64,000 nt of DNA, taken from positions 1,102,001 to 1,166,000 of the forward strand of contig WAID01000007.1 in the NCBI GenBank assembly GCA_016584495.1. Direction: 5' to 3'. A program made the translations under genes and the position numbers. Position 1 is the stretch's first letter. Each line of letters begins with the position of its first letter. The stretch comes from Celoporthe dispersa (lineage: Eukaryota > Ascomycota > Sordariomycetes > Diaporthales > Cryphonectriaceae). Of the stretch, positions 12,821-25,415 are shown piece after piece. The notes under the pieces were generated by a model. It was not told the DNA's origin, ran no database searches, and was given only the letters and a program-made list of their open reading frames with translations.

Positions 12821-12859
12821 TGTCTCTCTCTCTGTGTGTGTGTGTGTCTCTCTCTCTCT
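12821..12859. repeat. CT/TG compound microsatellite
   Basis: A CT tract, then TG repeats, then CT repeats, in the non-coding spacer. Confidence 0.85.
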
Positions 12860-15800
12860 ATCCGGCTCTACCCTCGTAGGCGGCCTGGCGCTTAAAAAGA
12901 GAGATACCGAACAAAAAAAAAGAAAGACCTCTTCCCGCGTCTCAGCCAGCTGAACTAGGACCTGATACCATGGCGAAGTTGCGGCGGCCCTTTAGCGAGA
13001 TGACAGTAGATCAATCACAAGCGCGCGGCGTGTAGGCCATCCGGGACCGCGGCTGTGTGCTGAAGAAATGAGCACATGTAACCAAAACCTCGCTTGTCTT
13101 TTTTCTCTCTCTCCGTCTCTCTTCTCGGCGGATGGCCTTTACGATGCCTCATTGGACGCGCCCGGGCGGCTGTTTGAGATTCTGGTGGTAGCAGTAGTGG
13201 CTTTGTCCTCGTGTGAATGAGACCGCACCGTTTTTATTTCCCGCGTCTGCTACTAACGAAGCGATGCAACGATACATGTGATGGAACTATACATGGCACG
13301 GACAAATCGGATGACCTCTGCTCCCTTTCTCCTGTGCCGTGCCTGCTCTGCACAGCCTCAGTTCTGGACTGTTGATAACAGAGGTCGAATATCGCCCGCC
13401 AGCCGCCCTGGTCTGCACAAATCAGACACGAGAAGAGGGGGTTTCCTCTACAATAGGACGACCAGAACCCCTCCCCCCCAACAATGACCAGGCCACTCGA
13501 CCCCTCCCAAGACGCTCGAGCCCCCAGGTGCTACCTGACCAGAAAGGAAGACCCGCCTGTCAATCTTGTCCGGATGGGGTCGATCTTAAGCTGCTAGAGT
13601 CATGGTAGTAATAGTAGTAGTAATAAGAGAGAAGGACAGAAAAGAGAGAAGGAAGTAAAACCGACAGAGGGGAGACAAGACAGACCATGCAAGCCATGGG
13701 CCGCAGGAGGAAACAAAACAAAAGTGGAGATCCCCCCCCAACCAAGATGCTCGCTGACCCTCCACGGCGCGAACCAGACTCGCCCGCGCCCCCGGCACCA
13801 GAATGTCATTGGCCACAGCCAGAAGCACGCCAAAAACTGACTACCGGGTCGCGTCACGGTGACCGCGAGGAAGAACGAAGACGAGTTTGAACCTCTTCCC
13901 TTGTTTCTCTTGTGTGTGTGTGTGTGTTGGGAGGGTTACACCTTCGCAACCTCGCCCCCCCTCCCGGTGCGGCATCATGCATCCAGCTTCACGGTGGCGT
14001 GTTTCTGATTATGACTCTTACAATTTTTTTAAAACCTTTTTTCTTCTCTGGATCTTCATGTTGGTCTTGTGTATGTACCATGTACAATTAGTGTCATGTG
14101 CGTATGCGTTGTTGAGTGAGATGGGCCTTGTTGCTTTCCCAGCCATCGCCTTTTTTTTTTTCTTTCTTTCTTTCTCTCTCCTGCTCTTCCCAATCCTCCT
14201 TCTACCTACCTAGGTACGTACTAATGGTAAACAACGCATCTGATAACATGACACTTGATTCGTAATAGTTGTACATACATCGCCTCTTTCCTATTTTCCT
14301 CCGAGGCTACTGCGGTATCCTCGCTCGTCTTCCCTTGCGGGGAGGAGGGGGTAAAAAAAAAAAAAGAGAACGCTGTCATATCCACTTTTCCTCTAGTTAT
14401 CATACTATGTACTACATACTGTCTACTAGAGTAGTATGAGCTATTATGTACTACGGACATCATATCAGGTCCGACCCGAAGAAACCAACCTTGCCCTCCC
14501 CCCCCTTCTCTTCCTCGCGTCTTCCTCTTCTCCCCCTGTCCACCCAAAAAAAAAAACCGACTGCTCACCGCCAACGAACACCTGCATCCAGAGACCCTCC
14601 CACCCCACTCCTCTCTACCCCCCCACAGACCCAACCCAATCCCAGAGGACGAATGAGTCACAAGTTCTCAGAGACCACACTCCCATCACATGTTCCCCCC
14701 GAGCAACGATGAAACATCTCAAAACCTGGAAACAAAGAGTGGGGTTGGTGGTGGTGGTGGTCCCGACGAGGACAAGAGAGACAGAGACAGAGAGAGGGGG
14801 GAGAGAGAGAAGAACCCGACGCCTCGGTCGGTTTTTTCCGATCGAAGATTTCCTCGGGGGACCCGCCTGCCATGCCCATCGCCAATCTTGTAGGGTAGGG
14901 GCGCGCCCGGATCCTTTGTCGCCCTGACCGGCGGTGAGGTGCTGCAGTTCATGCATCACATGTTTCTTCATCTTCCTTGATACTTTGGTAGAGAGAAAGA
15001 GAGAGAGAGAAGAGAGAGAGAGAAGAAAGAAAAAAAAAAAAGAAAGGAACCAGGAACTTGAGAAGACGTCCTGGGAGGGGGGGCTCCGAGATTCATTTCC
15101 ATCATGACTCTTACTCCCTATGTCTTTGCATCCTCCTTTTCCTTTCATGCTTTCCACCATGGAGGAAATTCCATGGGGAATTCCATGAGAGATTCGCATG
15201 ATCAACAGTACATACCGACAACACGAGAGAACAATTCCACCGCGTTCTTCTATATTCGAGTGGGGCTCTTGTTTTCTTTCCCTTCTTTTTTTTCTTTTTC
15301 TTCTTTTCTCTTCTCTCTTCTTCGCTCTCTCTTTTCCTCGCCGCTACCATACGTAGTACTACTGCAAGCTTATTCCAGGATCAGGACATGGTAAAGGGTT
15401 CTTTTCTATCCCTACCCCCAGCAGGACAAGGGCAACACCGCTCTTTCGCAATCTCGCCCTACCCATGCTCTTTTAACCCGCCAAGCAGAAAGGAAATGTT
15501 CTAGAATGGCAGGGAGAGGGAGAAAAAGCCCTGCTGAGAAGAACCCAACAGGTTTGCACCCCTCCCTGGTAAGAGAAGAAAAGAAGGAAGAAAAAAAAAA
15601 ACTCAAATTTGGAATCCGATTCAACATCCCAATCCCATGTACGTACTATAGCTGCAGTAGTAACAACCTTACACAGCCCTCCTCCTTTATCGGTGGTGTT
15701 CTTGTGTGAGAGACAAGAAGAGGGAAGGGGGGGGGGACAAGAAAGAGCCTCTAGTGGGTCCCCTGGATTAGGTCGGTATGTTTCAGGTGGCTCGAACGGG

Positions 15801-16660
15801 GTCAGAAAGTAAGGCGACCAATTGGCCGTTCGGGTTCCTGAACTCGAAGGGGCAGAAGAAGAAAAAAACCTTGTTCGGACTATGTTTTTTTCTTCTTCTT
15901 GATGGTGGTGGTGACGAAGTAGACAGATCATACCATGCCCATTAGTCCTACGTGGTATGTAGTAGTAGGCAGACCTTGTTGTTACTGTTGAGGCTTGCAG
16001 CAGTGTGATGGCCCGTCCACCCCCTCCCGGGCACACACCACACCGCCCACCCACCCCCATCGTCCCATTCCCACATCTCCCCTGCCCCCTCCGAGATTTG
16101 GGGTCTGGATCGACGTCGTCATCTGAAGTCGGATCGTGAAGCCATCTCATCCACTCGATCTTGGTGGTCCCGCCCCTCTCCCACGCCATCCGAGATTGAG
16201 CTGTCCCGTTCCTCTGGGTTCGTGTCCTTGGTTTGGCCTCGCCTGTCTGGCCCGTCGTTCGTCCTTGTGAGCTCACCCTTTGACCAAGCCACCTAGGCAG
16301 GCAGGCAGTATCCTCGTTTTCTATACGAGATTTTGAGGTGTGAGGAACGAGGGGGGAGGGGACAAAAAATAGAGGGGGAAAAAAAAGAAGAAGGGTATCC
16401 ATTGGCCAAAGTATCAACACCTGCGAATTTACATGCGCTGGGGGAGGCCCTTCCTCCCTCGCTCTCTATCATCACTTTTCGCTTGTACTGCCCATGCGCA
16501 CCATCTCGTTACTCGTCGTCCGGCCAGAGAGGCCCCCGCCCCCGCTCCCCCAGCCTCCCATCTGTCTGCCCTGCCAGGCCCCGTCGTCGAGAGCCACGTG
16601 TGTACATCGTAGACCTGGTAACCCCCCCAGTTGACAGCTGTGCCGTGTCGGTCGGTCACC

Positions 16661-19600
16661 TTACCTGCCAGCACTGCCCCGTTCGTCCTCGCCAGTGAGC
16701 TCGTCATCAAACAGTGGCCGGTGGGCCTGAGCTGGGCTGGAAGACCCCGCAGGGCTCTGGCCTGGTGAATCCTCCGCGTCCAGCTTCATGATCTCTTTTG
16801 GTATCGGCGTCCTGGTAGCGTCTGACCTCACAGGGAGGCCAGCGTCGGCCTCGGCCTCCTGGTTCGGTGCCATGTTGAGCCCAGCCAGCGCAACAGGCGG
16901 GGTCAGGCCGGGGAACCCAGCGGCTCCATCGCCGCCATCCCCAGTGCTGCCACGTCGCAGGGGCCCAGCGCCGCCCGCGCCCGCCTCCTTCAGCTTCCTC
17001 AGGGCCCGCCTCATCCCCTCCAGCCGCATCTTCTCGACCACGACCATGCCCCTTGCGAGCTCGCGTATCGCCCTGCGGCCCATCTTCTCGTGCATGTCCT
17101 GCCACCCGGCGAGCTCCGCCGCCACCGTCTGCTGGGTGTACCGCAGCTCGCGGGAGAGGTTGTCCACCTCAGCCTGCCCGGCGCGCACCCTCTCCTCGCG
17201 CTCCTCGTTGAGCCGCTGCCGGGCGTCGTCGAGGAGTCCCAGCGGCCACCGGGTGGAGCGCGAGAGGGACGAGTAGTTACGCTCCACAGTGCGGCGCAGG
17301 GCATTGATCTGGTTGACGAGGCGTGGCGGCCGGGTGAGCGCTGTCAGGATGGCGTCGATGGTCGACTGCAGGGCCAGCTGCGAGGAGTGGAAGGCCGCGT
17401 GTGGACTGGCCGATGTAGGTGAGAGGGCCCGCACATAGGTCTCGAAGGCGGCGAGATGCGCCGCCGGGAGGAAAGGTAGGGTAGACACGGCGCGGTGCAG
17501 GAGCACCGACGCGTCGTACAGGTCCAGGGCGGAATTGCCCACCACGTTCGTCCTCCGGGCGACGCTCTTTGTCGAGTGGTTGACGCTGCGGACGTTCTCG
17601 CGGGCGTGGTCGACAAACTGCTCGACCTCGCGCACGTCCTCCAGGGGCTCCAGCTCCTCGTGGACCTTTTCCGCGCGGGTGTCGGCCTTGAGCTTGGTGC
17701 GCTGCTCCATCATGTCGGGCTGTAGATCCGGTACCAGGAAGAACTCCCATAGCATCTCGTGAGTCGCAAACGTCGGGTGGGCCAGCAGGATGCGCAGGAA
17801 CCAGTCCATCCTGGTCTGTAGGTCCTTGAGGACGGCCCTGCTGGGCTTGACGGGGATCTGGAACGGCGACCGTAGGCCAGCTAGGGACGGTATCCACGAG
17901 GCTGGGTTCTCCATGCACAGGAGCTTCGCGAGGTGCTCGAAGTCTGTCAGCGAGCGCCTGCACGTCGTCACGGCATAGCTGTGCTTGTCCACCGGCGCGC
18001 CAGATTTCAATACGAAGCGGATGCTGGCGTCCTCAACGAAATAGGACCGGACCACTGCCGTCGTGCGGGACTCGTTCCCCGGCGGCGCGCCGAAGAGGAC
18101 AAGGTCGTCGATCTTGTTGCGGACATCGTCATCTTTGGCGAGGTCCACAGCCGTCAGCCCGCGCAGCTCCTTCGCCGTGATGTCGACCCTGGCATCGCCA
18201 AAGAATGCTCGCACCACATCGAAGCGGCCATATTTGCTTGCTACCATCAGGGGCGTGAACTTCCGATCGTTGACTGCGTTGACGTCTGCGTCGCACTCCT
18301 GCAGCACCCTCAGGCAGAGCTGCGCGTCGTTGATGATGTGGAGGAGGGTGTTGCCCTTCGCGTCGATGTGCTCGTCAAGATGAAGGGGCTGCCCGTCGCC
18401 TTGACACTCGGTCGCGAGCTCGAGCGCCTGCTGCACCATCATATGGTACAGCGCATGGTCATATGAGCGGCATATCGCGAACAGCGGTGTCTGTCCGTTC
18501 TTGTCCTGTAAGGTCCACGGCATCATCCTCCCGTAGTTGACAATCAGGAAAGGCGCGTGGAACATGTAGTGAGCCACGCTGCGGCCCCATACATCCTGCT
18601 GCGCGAAATACAACCTCATCTTCTCCTCTGTAATGACGGCCTCGTTGCTCATGAAGTCCAACAGGATCCGGATCACCCTCTCGTCCCCAAGCTGAACAGC
18701 GGCACTGAACAGGGTCGTTTCCTCATTATTGCTGTCCTCTAGGACGACGTCTGGCGGGTAGTAGGACTTGAGGCCGAGCAGGTATGCCAGAGCCTCTGGG
18801 CGCCCATTCTGCACGGCCATCATGAGGACCGACTCGCCAAATGAGTCTTGCGTCTGGGAGAGGCGTTCGATCGATGTGTCGCCCTCGATGCCGCTTCCGA
18901 TGGTCCCGATGCTCCCAGATCGGGAGTGAAACGAGATCTCCGATCCGCTCGAAAGGCTCCGCACATCCATGGCCACCTTTTTGATGCGTTTCAGGGGTGG
19001 GAGCACGAATTCTGTCGTGCCGTCCAGGTCTTCATGTTTGTTAAAAGGGAACACGTGGCTGAGGTCGGAGCCCATCGAGAAGCGCTCAGAGTTTGTCAAG
19101 ACGGTGGAGGATCTCCTGGATGACCCGTTTGTGAAGGTCCAGTGACTGCTGCTCATGGATGCCCGCCGGCTCGACCGAGCCGATGACAGAGCAGCAGCCT
19201 CCTCCTCCTCATTGACGGCGTCGTCGACGGCATTTCCGCTGGGTTCCATGATCTTTTGCAGGATCTCGAGGTCGCCCTGGGCCGTCGCATCCCAGAGGAC
19301 CTTGTTCCGGTGGCTCGCCCTGCGCAGGCCTGTCGAGTCGCGGTCCAGGTAGACGAGCACGGCCTCGAACGTGCTCAGGGCATATCCCATCTCGCCGCTG
19401 TCTACGTCTTCCACGAAGATGAAATGGCGCATGTACAAGAACCGCGCCTGCAGGTGTTTGATCTGTGCCCTGATCACGACGAACAGAAGGAGCGACACTA
19501 GGGTGTCTGCGTTGATGGTGAGGATCGTCTTCTCCGCAGAAGGGGTCACTGGACGGTTGTCCGGTATCGCGGGTGCATCTCCGAGCTGCGTCAAGGACTT

Positions 19601-20953
19601 CATGGTCGACAGCAGGATGTCCATCATCTCCTGCGGGCTCCCGGCGTTTGTGATCTTCTTGAACTCGTCGATGGCCCTCGCCAGCCTGGAGATGAGCTCC
19701 TGCTTTCCTCGGTGGCCGCCTTCGATCAGGATACCAAGCTGTGAGACGTCCACGAAGTCCATCTGTCGGATCTTGGCCTCGAGCTCCAGGTCCTCGGGCC
19801 TCTTCAGGGCGGCCAGCCTGGGGAACAGCATGTTGTGCACGTTCTCCGTGACATAGCGCTCGATCAGTCGCTCCACGACCGGCCCCGTCAGCTCAGTCGT
19901 CGCGCCCAGGAGCGACAGCTGCTGTTTGTCGACGCTCTGAAAGAGATCGATGGCGTTCGTCACAGCCGTTTCGAGCGAGACCCGGAAGACCTCTTCGTCG
20001 TCTTCGGCATAGAACGGCTCTAGAAACTTCTGCGCCCTCTGGCCGTTGGGCGGCTTCTGGATCTCCGACATGCTGTTCGACCTGGCGTTTCTTGTGGCTG
20101 CAGCGATGGGTCCCTCCGGCGTAGGGTCTGGAATGTGTGATGCCGACGGGGGCGGTGGTAGTGGACGCTCTATGACCAGCGTGAACTCGCGGAACAGCTT
20201 CTCGAGCCCGGCCTGCATCTGCCTCGCGATGATGGGGAAGTGGTTGAGCAGGTCGTGGAAGCTCTTGATCTCCTTCTTCCTGGGCGCCATGGAGGCGTCG
20301 CTGGCCTCGGACTGTGGCGACGCACCGTTCTGCTGTGGTGTGCCGGCCCTCCTCGTCCCCTCGACGAGCACTGCCGGCGTGATCCTGATCTCCTCCCACG
20401 ATCCCACCAGCGGTCGCGAGATGTAGTAGACCAGCCACCCTCTAGGCTCTAGCGTATCTGAGTACCAAATCGCGTCCCCGAGGAGGTTGGCAGAGGCCAG
20501 CGTCTTGAAGCCTGGGCGCGCGCCGCCGTTAGCTCAGGGACCCCACCGCCCAACGCGACGGCTGCTTTAGGACGGGGGACACCCACCTTTGTTGGTATAG
20601 ACCACGTTGTCCTTGATCACGACATTCCTCCCATTAATGGTATTATATTGCTTCGCCTTGCCCCTCATCTCGCGCAGGTTCGGCATCGAGTCCTTCCCTC
20701 CGCCCGCCGGCCCGTTCCCGCTGGCGCCTCCCGCCGGCCTGGTCGGGTCTGGTATGCGCAGGACATGGCTGGCGAGGAAGTCGTCTGCAGAAATGGTCTC
20801 GGCAGTGCTGGAGCCGGGAGCGGCCTCGGCCTCACGCGAGGTGAGGAGCACATCGGTGGTGGGAACCAGGAGGACGTGGTGCTGGACGGGGGTGCACTGC
20901 GACGGGAGGGGGCTCTTGAAGAAAGCGGCGAGGAAAGGGTTTAGGGGTTGCAT
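16661..20953 (-). CDS. VPS9-domain / ankyrin-repeat / PX-like protein (putative Rab5-type GEF)
   Basis: Exon 1 20953-20587, 75-bp intron 20586-20512 (GTGGGT..CAG with CTAAC), exon 2 20511-16661; 1405 aa with no frame break. Roughly residues 340-510 match a VPS9 exchange domain: ERYVTENVHNMLFPRL, then INADTLVSLLLFVVIRAQIK and GEMGYALSTFEAVLVYLD. Residues about 677-927 carry ankyrin-type repeats (NGQTPLFAI, KGNTLLHII, RKFTPLMVASKYGRFDVV). About 940-1070 looks like a PX (phosphoinositide-binding) domain with the RRSLTDFEHL core, followed by a helical, coiled-coil region to about 1330 and a disordered acidic tail. This order recalls animal VARP/ANKRD27-type and fungal VPS9-ankyrin proteins that activate endosomal Rab5-family GTPases; the role is inferred. 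The TAA stop lies inside a good splice-donor sequence (GCAG|GTAAGG), so a spliced alternative C-terminus is possible. Confidence 0.88.
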
Positions 20954-22323
20954 TCATTCGACTGGTGACCTGCGACAGCCTGTCGGTCGCCCCTTCTTTG
21001 CATCAATGGGTGGGCTGGGCTGGCCTGGGCAGGTTGTTGCGCACGCTGGGGGCGGTGGTACTGATGAGAGGTTCCGTCTCGAGCTGATGTCACCAGCAGA
21101 TGGTGCTGCTGCAGCTGGGCATGGGCTCTCGGGTACAAGGCTGCTGCCTGCTGGAGGGGTAAGTGGACTGGACTGGACTGGACTGGTCAGGTGGATGTGA
21201 GTACAATGCGGTATGCTTAGCAGCTGGGTCGGCAGTCAGGTGGTGCAGGAGGCAGTTGACAATGCTGTGGTGAGGAAAGAAAGGTGTGCAGGAGGGATGG
21301 GCTGAAGCAGCAGGTGGCATCTTAGGCTGCATGGATGTCTTAGCACACTCAGGAGAGCTCAGCGCCATCTGTCAAGCCAGTTGTGACTTCATCCAATCAG
21401 TGGGCCTGACCCCCCCCCCTACAGTGGTATCAATGACCAGGCTTGAACTGGGGCAGCTTTGGGCCTGTGGGGAATCCCGCAGGCGGCCCGTGGGTCCAGA
21501 TCCATCTGTGTCTGCCTTTCACATGCTTCTCTGGTACTTTCAACTTTCCCTGTCTCGTTTGCCTCTTCTTTCTTCATTTTACTACTTTCTTTCTTTCTTT
21601 TCTCATGAACTGTATGCACAGCCCTTCATGCAGAACCAGTGGATTTGACATGAGACAGATTCATCTTCTTTTAGGCTGTAGCCATAGCAGCCACAACACA
21701 TTCCCAATCTTGAGTCAGTCAGAACCTGATAACGTTCATCCCATCGTCAAATTAGGAAGCATCTACAAATGAAACATCTCATCTGATCATGATGTCAGTT
21801 TACATACATACCTGGGGTGCTGTGTGCCTTAGACAAAATAATTTTTTATTTGTTATTTTTACTTTTTATATATAATTTCTCTGGGGGAGGGCAGCATAGC
21901 ATGACACATCATGGTATGCTTACATTGCCTAACAGGCATCCAGATGGCCTAGACAATCTTCTGGCCGTTGAAAGAAATTGTTGGTAGATTAGCAGCATGT
22001 ATATGACATACGAACATCATCCTGAAAGTCTAGGATGCCTCAAAGGCCTTTTACAAGCCGTCTCTAGTTAAAGTCAATAACGCTGCATATACTTCCAACC
22101 AATTCAGCCAAGTCCGGTTACTCTCCTCTGGAACATGTGAAAGTAGATCATGTACGTAGAAACTATCCATACAGTGGAAGGACTCGGCGGTTTCACGAAT
22201 AATACTATAATAACCTACTTCATCTTACAGGCCATCTCTAAGTAGCTCTACATTATTCTCCTGTGCCGATCCTCTACCAGCCGCCTAATCGAGAAGCCTA
22301 ACGTCCCACTCCCCTCACCCTGG
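20954..22323. other. Intergenic region
   Basis: This is the 5' flank of the VPS9 gene, then DNA that becomes AT-rich around 21780-22300. A GGACT pentanucleotide repeat lies at 21164-21186. No gene is supported. Confidence 0.55.
21164..21186. repeat. (GGACT)n pentanucleotide repeat
   Basis: About four tandem GGACT units in the 5' flank of the VPS9 gene. Confidence 0.8.
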
Positions 22324-22620
22324 CTATTCGCGTTCCACAGCCAGCTCTGTAGGCTCGTTTATGTACTCGTAGAGGTCATTCTGGCGCTGAAGGTCGACAG
22401 GGCCGACACGCCCGCCCAGGTCAGCATACTCGGAGTCAATGTGGCCAGCTGCAGAGCGGCCGTGGGATATGAGGGCAAGAGGACGAGAGCGAACGAGGTG
22501 ATGCCGCCAAGCTCGAGTTAAGGAAGGCCTTGAGCACATGTTGACGGCCTGCAATTTACTAAAATATTTAACAGAAGCCATCGCGTACACACTCTCATAA
22601 CAATATGACGCTCTTGTCAT
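22324..22620 (-). other. Possible 3' coding fragment of unknown gene
   Basis: A 98-codon frame. Its last 70 codons or so (from about 22537) follow a plausible acceptor (TTGCAG|GCC) and have C/G-rich third positions, unlike the AT-rich flanks. The translation ends with a hydrophilic stretch (GGRVGPVDL, DLYEYINEP) that reads like the C-terminus of a real protein. No 5' exons could be traced and I do not recognise the family; it may be a remnant of a gene or mobile element. Confidence 0.25.
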
Positions 22621-23347
22621 TCTCTACTTGATGAGACAGGCGGTAATGAGTGTCTGCAGATACGTCATGTTCTTGCTGCTCACAATTTGGAGTCTAGATG
22701 GAATCCCACCTGAGGGGGGAATAATAAATACAACTCTCTACCTCCTCTCCAGGAACAAAACTAGGAAGGGGAGGAGGAAAAAAAAAGAGGAAAATAGCAA
22801 ATACGTTGGTGATATCATGAATAATACTCAAACACTCCAAACTCCAGTTATCCTTGAACATCGACCCGTTTACACAAATTTATGTCAACACAGCCTCCTG
22901 CCTCTAAAAGTCGACGCAGGAGAACAGAATAGCCACCACGCAACTTGGTAGCCATGGAGTTGCTTCTGATTCATCTGTGTCGTATGCTGATACCCAAGGC
23001 TTCCGTACAAGGCTGTCTAGACCTGCAGGGAGAAGGAGAGAGAGAACAAAAATGCACCGACTAGCTCGTGAGGAGCCGGGCCGGGCGAGCTGAATCTCCG
23101 TGGGACAGCCGTAAAGAGCTCGCAAGAGACCTCGCGGCTTTGCATAGAGCCAGGAAAGAAGCGGGAAGCCATAACGAGCGCCTAAGTAACACGACTGTTG
23201 CCATGATGTCTCGGGATAGCCATACAATAAGACGGGCCGACCTAGACTGGGCTGCTTGATTCGACACCGTGCATTGTCGGTCCTCGTGTGTATACCCCTA
23301 ATTGGAGGTCCGAAGAAGGCACATGCGTGGTGTGACACCTCTGTATC
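22621..23347. other. Intergenic region
   Basis: No gene is supported between the possible coding fragment and the PPPDE gene; open frames here lack any recognisable motif. Confidence 0.55.
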
Positions 23348-24099
23348 TTATCGTTGCTGCTCACCACGGTTCTCACCGCGGGAGTTGCTGTCGCCAGCCC
23401 TCAGGGAGGGATCGCCATCTTTGTTCTGAAGTTCGACCAGCCGGGGCCCCTCCCTAGACGCCCGGAGCATCCTGGACCTCTCATCCGAATCGCTCTCCTC
23501 GTCTAGCAGGTCGCCGCCCTGTGTGTCGAACTCCGGCGGCTCGATCCAGTCCCTCGGCACGATACAAGGGAGCGCCACCCCGATGCTCGCGGCCCTGTTC
23601 AGCCAGCCAGGCCCGCTCCGGCCCGTCAGCTTCTGGCAGAGGTACGCCGTGAAGTGGTTGCAGTTCTTTGTCAAGAGATTATACGACGTGCCCTGGAAGT
23701 CGTTCGAGACCTCGTGGATGATCGCATCGATCTCGTTCTGTGGAGACAGCGTGAAGCCATGTAATATCTCTTGCTTGAATGTGGCGCCGGGCGGGAGCGT
23801 CCTGGGCCTCGTCCAGTACACGCCTGTCACGCCTGGCTTGTCGTGCCCGCCGTATGCGTATTCTCTGCCGTTGATGACGACGCCGGAGTGGAGGAGGGAC
23901 GATCCTACTGTCCAGAGTAGCGATGCGAATCTGCCGGGCTGCAGGATGTTAGCTGGAGGTAGGAAGGGTGTGGATGCTGGGAGGATAGAGCGCGCACTGG
24001 CATGAGATCATAGACATTGATGATGATCTCGGTCTTCTGTAGGGACAAGGTCGACCTGTGGGACCTAGCCGGCTTCGACGATGCCTTCTTTGGTGCCAT
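23348..24099 (-). CDS. PPPDE-domain peptidase (DeSI-type, putative deSUMOylating isopeptidase)
   Basis: Exon 1 24099-23998, 59-bp intron 23997-23939 (GTGCGC..CAG, CTAAC branch), exon 2 23938-23348; 230 aa. PPPDE-family cysteine peptidases remove SUMO or ubiquitin-like tags. Visible signature: IIINVYDLMP strand, SSLLHSGVVINGREYAYGG with the catalytic His, GVYWTRP, and TKNCNHFT with the catalytic Cys; YLCQKLTGR follows, as in the family. The start at 24099 (MAPKKASS) is preferred over an in-frame ATG at 24123 because fungal relatives begin this way. The C-terminal 60 residues are acidic and disordered. SUMO specificity is inferred from the family only. Confidence 0.9.
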
Positions 24100-25415
24100 G
24101 GTGGGTGTTTTGTAGAGAATCACTCTGCCGTCAGGGCGATGTGGTCAGTGGGAGTCGGGAGGGAGGTCCTAAGGAGGCAGGAAAGGTCGGAGGTCTAGGT
24201 CCAAGGGCGCACGTGTGGGTGATATCGGTTCCGTCACCAGCCTCAGCTTGTCCCTTGGCCATGCAAAGTCGTGTGTGCGAGGACAGAGAGAGAGAGAGAG
24301 AGAGTGTGTGTGTGTGTGTGTATGTGTGTGTGTGGAAAAGGAAGGGAGGTCCTGGAAAGAGGTAGTCGAAATGCTCGAGAGGTTTCGATGACTGAAACAG
24401 AGCCCCTCACTCGACCACATACGCAGGCGAGACGTGGCCGTCAGTCAGATGTGGTGGGTTGGTCGAGACGGCGGCCAACCTGCCAGCCTCTAGGTAAGGG
24501 AGAGGGGGGGAGCGGGACGGATTGGACTGGACTTGACCTCGACGTTGGCGCTTCCCATTCCGGTGCTCCTAGTATCCCGGTTTGGGTCCTTTTGCTTTTG
24601 CTTCAGCAGCGAGCGAGCGTTGGCCTTGGGCGACTTGGCCGAGCTTATCAGCCATGCTCATCAGAGGTGACCCCTGCTTGCTGACATCCAGTGCATCCCT
24701 AAAGAGTCGTCACCCCAAGGCGTCACCACAGGGCGTCATCCAGGGCATCTGGCTCCTGGCTTTGGGGAAAGCTGGAACGAGGACCCCTGGGATCCCTTAA
24801 GTCCCTCCCCACCTGTTTCATGCGGGGAAAGTACTCTGGTACCGGAGGCTAAGTTTCTCCTGTTCCCGTTAGACACACAGCAGAGCAGGGGAGGAGGTGC
24901 TGTAATAGTACGCTGTGCTCTGTACATAGTTGTGTGTGTGGGCAGAGCCGCAGCTCCGTCATTCCAGTTGCTGGTCTGCCCCACGCTGCCGCCCTGGAAG
25001 CAAAGCTGCAAAATTTTAGAGCTTGGTGGGAGGAGTTCACAACTTCCCTCCAATCCAAACCAAAACCCAAAACCCAACCCCGCCATCACATTTCCACACA
25101 TCTTCCCCTCCGCCACGCGAGACGAGTGCATTCGCAAGGAATCAGAGAACATATTCCAGCGACACTCTCGACGACAAATCGCAGATTTTCTCCCGTCAGC
25201 TGCCATTTCGCAGTCGAAACAAAGCTGACGTTGGGCTGAAACAGCCCTCCAAGGTCGCGACCACGTCCTCGCTTCTGCATCCCCCGCTCTGCTTCTCTTC
25301 TTCTGTCTCCCGCGCCCTCTCCTCACCCGCAGCCAGCTCTGCCTCTCGATCACGCCGCGTGCTTGGCTGCACGCTCCTCTGCCTCTCCATCCGTCCCTAT
25401 TCCAAAAAGAAGAAA
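24100..25415. other. Divergent promoter region between PPPDE and OLA1 genes
   Basis: The only strong feature is the GA/GT microsatellite at 24285-24334. The last 300 bases before OLA1 are pyrimidine-rich, as in promoters of highly expressed fungal genes. No gene is supported. Confidence 0.6.
24285..24334. repeat. GA/GT compound microsatellite
   Basis: About nine GA units run directly into about fifteen GT units, with one TATG interruption. Confidence 0.9.

Larger units (their letters stand above)
9127..16660. other. 7.5-kb low-complexity spacer
   Basis: The stretch is full of homopolymers, purine/pyrimidine tracts and microsatellites, e.g. (CTG)9 at 10272-10298, a 24-bp GA repeat at 11241-11264, TG/CT at 12821-12859 and GA-rich 14991-15030. 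Long open frames such as minus 12666-11872 (264 codons) exist, but their translations are compositionally odd and show no domain, so I treat them as chance frames. It lies upstream of the minus-strand gene at 7055-9126 and may hold its promoter or 5' leader. Confidence 0.55.

Noticed and set aside
15160..15190. Repeated AATTCCATG with partial palindrome
   Set aside because: Two copies of a short motif only; expected by chance in a window of this size.
15473..16420. 315-codon minus-strand open frame downstream of the VPS9 gene
   Set aside because: The composition follows homopolymer tracts (Phe, Pro and Ser runs); no conserved motif; several unrelated overlapping frames are equally long.
17277..17963. 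228-codon minus-strand frame within the VPS9 gene
   Set aside because: It is a shadow of the 1405-aa protein in another frame; domain content is in the main frame.
21780..22320. RIP-mutated transposon
   Set aside because: The stretch is AT-rich, but I could not find terminal repeats, transposase motifs or a clear CpA depletion by eye.
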